This document shows positions 37,700-38,086 of a stretch of DNA of 38,086 nt, in pieces (the stretch's first letter is position 1; each line of letters opens with the position of its first letter). The notes below the pieces were generated by a model, which did no database searches, was not told the DNA's origin, and was given only the letters and a program-made list of their open reading frames with translations. The position numbers and the translations under genes are program-made. The stretch spans positions 4,417,960 to 4,456,045 of the forward strand of contig FN649736.1 of assembly GCA_000310025.1 (NCBI GenBank), in the 5' to 3' direction. Origin of the DNA: Ectocarpus siliculosus. Taxonomy: Eukaryota > Sar > Phaeophyceae > Ectocarpales > Ectocarpaceae.

Positions 37700-38086
37700 G
37701 CTGGGGGGTTCGCGAACGCCGAAAATCAGGTTCTCCGGAGACGCGACGGGCACGGCAGGGAACGATACTCTCGCTGGCAGAGGCACGTCTAGACGACTAG
37801 CAACATTGCAAGCCGCTGTCGTTCTGCTCCACGACTCATCTCCGTGTTCTCACCATGTAATAACCTCCTCGAAGTCGTTGTCCTTGTCGTTGGCGTTGTC
37901 GTTGCCAGCCTCGCAGCCCCCGCCAAGAGCTGTCCACGCCGCGCTCATGCCACCGGTCCCATTAACCCTTGACGAAGGAAACGTGTAGCTGTTTGGCGGG
38001 ACGAACGTCGGGGGGGGGAGGGATGGGGGGTGATGCGGTGAGTCCCCTTCCTCCCCCTTGACACCTTCCGGAGGCGTTGTGCCCCC
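37135..38086 (-). CDS. ZZ-type zinc-finger protein, last two exons (5' end outside window)
   Basis: Minus-strand exons 38086-37854 and 37279-37135 (TAA stop); the intron has GT at 37853 and AG at 37280. The junction is phase 2, and the split codon TG|C supplies the first zinc cysteine, giving FEEVIT-CDGCDKVVVGNVY, then CSECFGYDLCGMC, then an H...H pair (DHARERGHAF) and QLVER stop. This is a complete ZZ finger: CxxC, CxxC, YDLCxxC and two His. The first exon is open to the window edge and Pro/Gly-rich, then acidic (NDNANDKDNDFEE). ZZ domains bind peptides such as histone tails or N-degrons in many otherwise unrelated proteins, so the family cannot be named from this end. The intron carries a family A repeat and a CAA run. 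Confidence 0.75.
37296..37370 (+). repeat. Dispersed repeat family A, copy 6 (ZZ gene intron)
   Basis: A G-run, then GTACTCTCTG, GCATGCC, TTAGACCAGTGACCACGCGT, CCTCGAGAG and GGCGGAG, aligned in order with the cores of copies 1 and 2. Confidence 0.7.
37672..37700. repeat. (CAA)n microsatellite
   Basis: About nine CAA units in the intron of the ZZ-finger gene. Confidence 0.85.

Overview
The window is nuclear DNA of an intron-rich eukaryote. Coding blocks are GC-rich and full of trinucleotide runs (Ala, Gly, Gln, Ser tracts). Introns of about 0.3 to 2.3 kb carry minisatellites and dispersed repeats, and exons as short as 79 nt have GT/AG borders. Gene style, chromatin-gene architecture and repeat texture resemble a brown alga such as Ectocarpus. 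That assignment is an inference; no organelle, viral or bacterial gene block is present.

Layout, left to right. (1) About 1-5,200, minus strand: the edge of a Cys-rich gene (1-92), then the 3' part of a gene whose exons at 3516-~3850, 1449-1538 and 287-370 join in frame and encode a UVR-like helical hairpin. Its large intron-side region holds a non-LTR retrotransposon remnant (about 3952-4613) between direct repeats, and a stretch (3118-3370) that looks like bad sequence. (2) About 5,200-9,550: repeat-rich DNA with no gene I can defend, dominated by a foldback element of about 1.2 kb (about 6140-7330). (3) 9559-25608, plus strand: a 16-exon gene for a KDM5/JARID1-type histone H3K4 demethylase of about 1,690 aa, reconstructed exon by exon with phases that agree at every junction. 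Domain order is JmjN, ARID, a Tudor-like segment, PHD, JmjC, C5HC2. (4) 25609-28812: no convincing gene. (5) 28813-30810, minus strand: a three-exon gene for a protein whose two ends resemble the large subunit of TFIIA. (6) 31532-34200, plus strand, divergent from the former: a three-exon gene for an unrecognised protein with three tandem ~30-residue repeats and a long polyglutamine tail. (7) 34201-37134: degenerate fragments and repeats. (8) 37135-38086, minus strand: the last two exons of a ZZ zinc-finger protein that continues past the window edge.

Three of the genes (KDM5-like, TFIIA-like, ZZ) would act in chromatin or transcription, but nothing indicates that they form one pathway. Two dispersed repeat families, defined here by comparing copies within the window, recur. 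Family A (poly-G head plus a ~70-bp core) has at least six copies, four or more of them in introns. Family B (core GCGCTAACCGGCTGACC) has four. No tRNA, rRNA, CRISPR array or obvious novel multi-gene system was found. The most original items are the foldback element, the WLxxRK-repeat/polyQ protein, the Tudor-like insertion in the demethylase, the in-frame duplicated splice acceptor, and a 68-nt hairpin in a demethylase intron.
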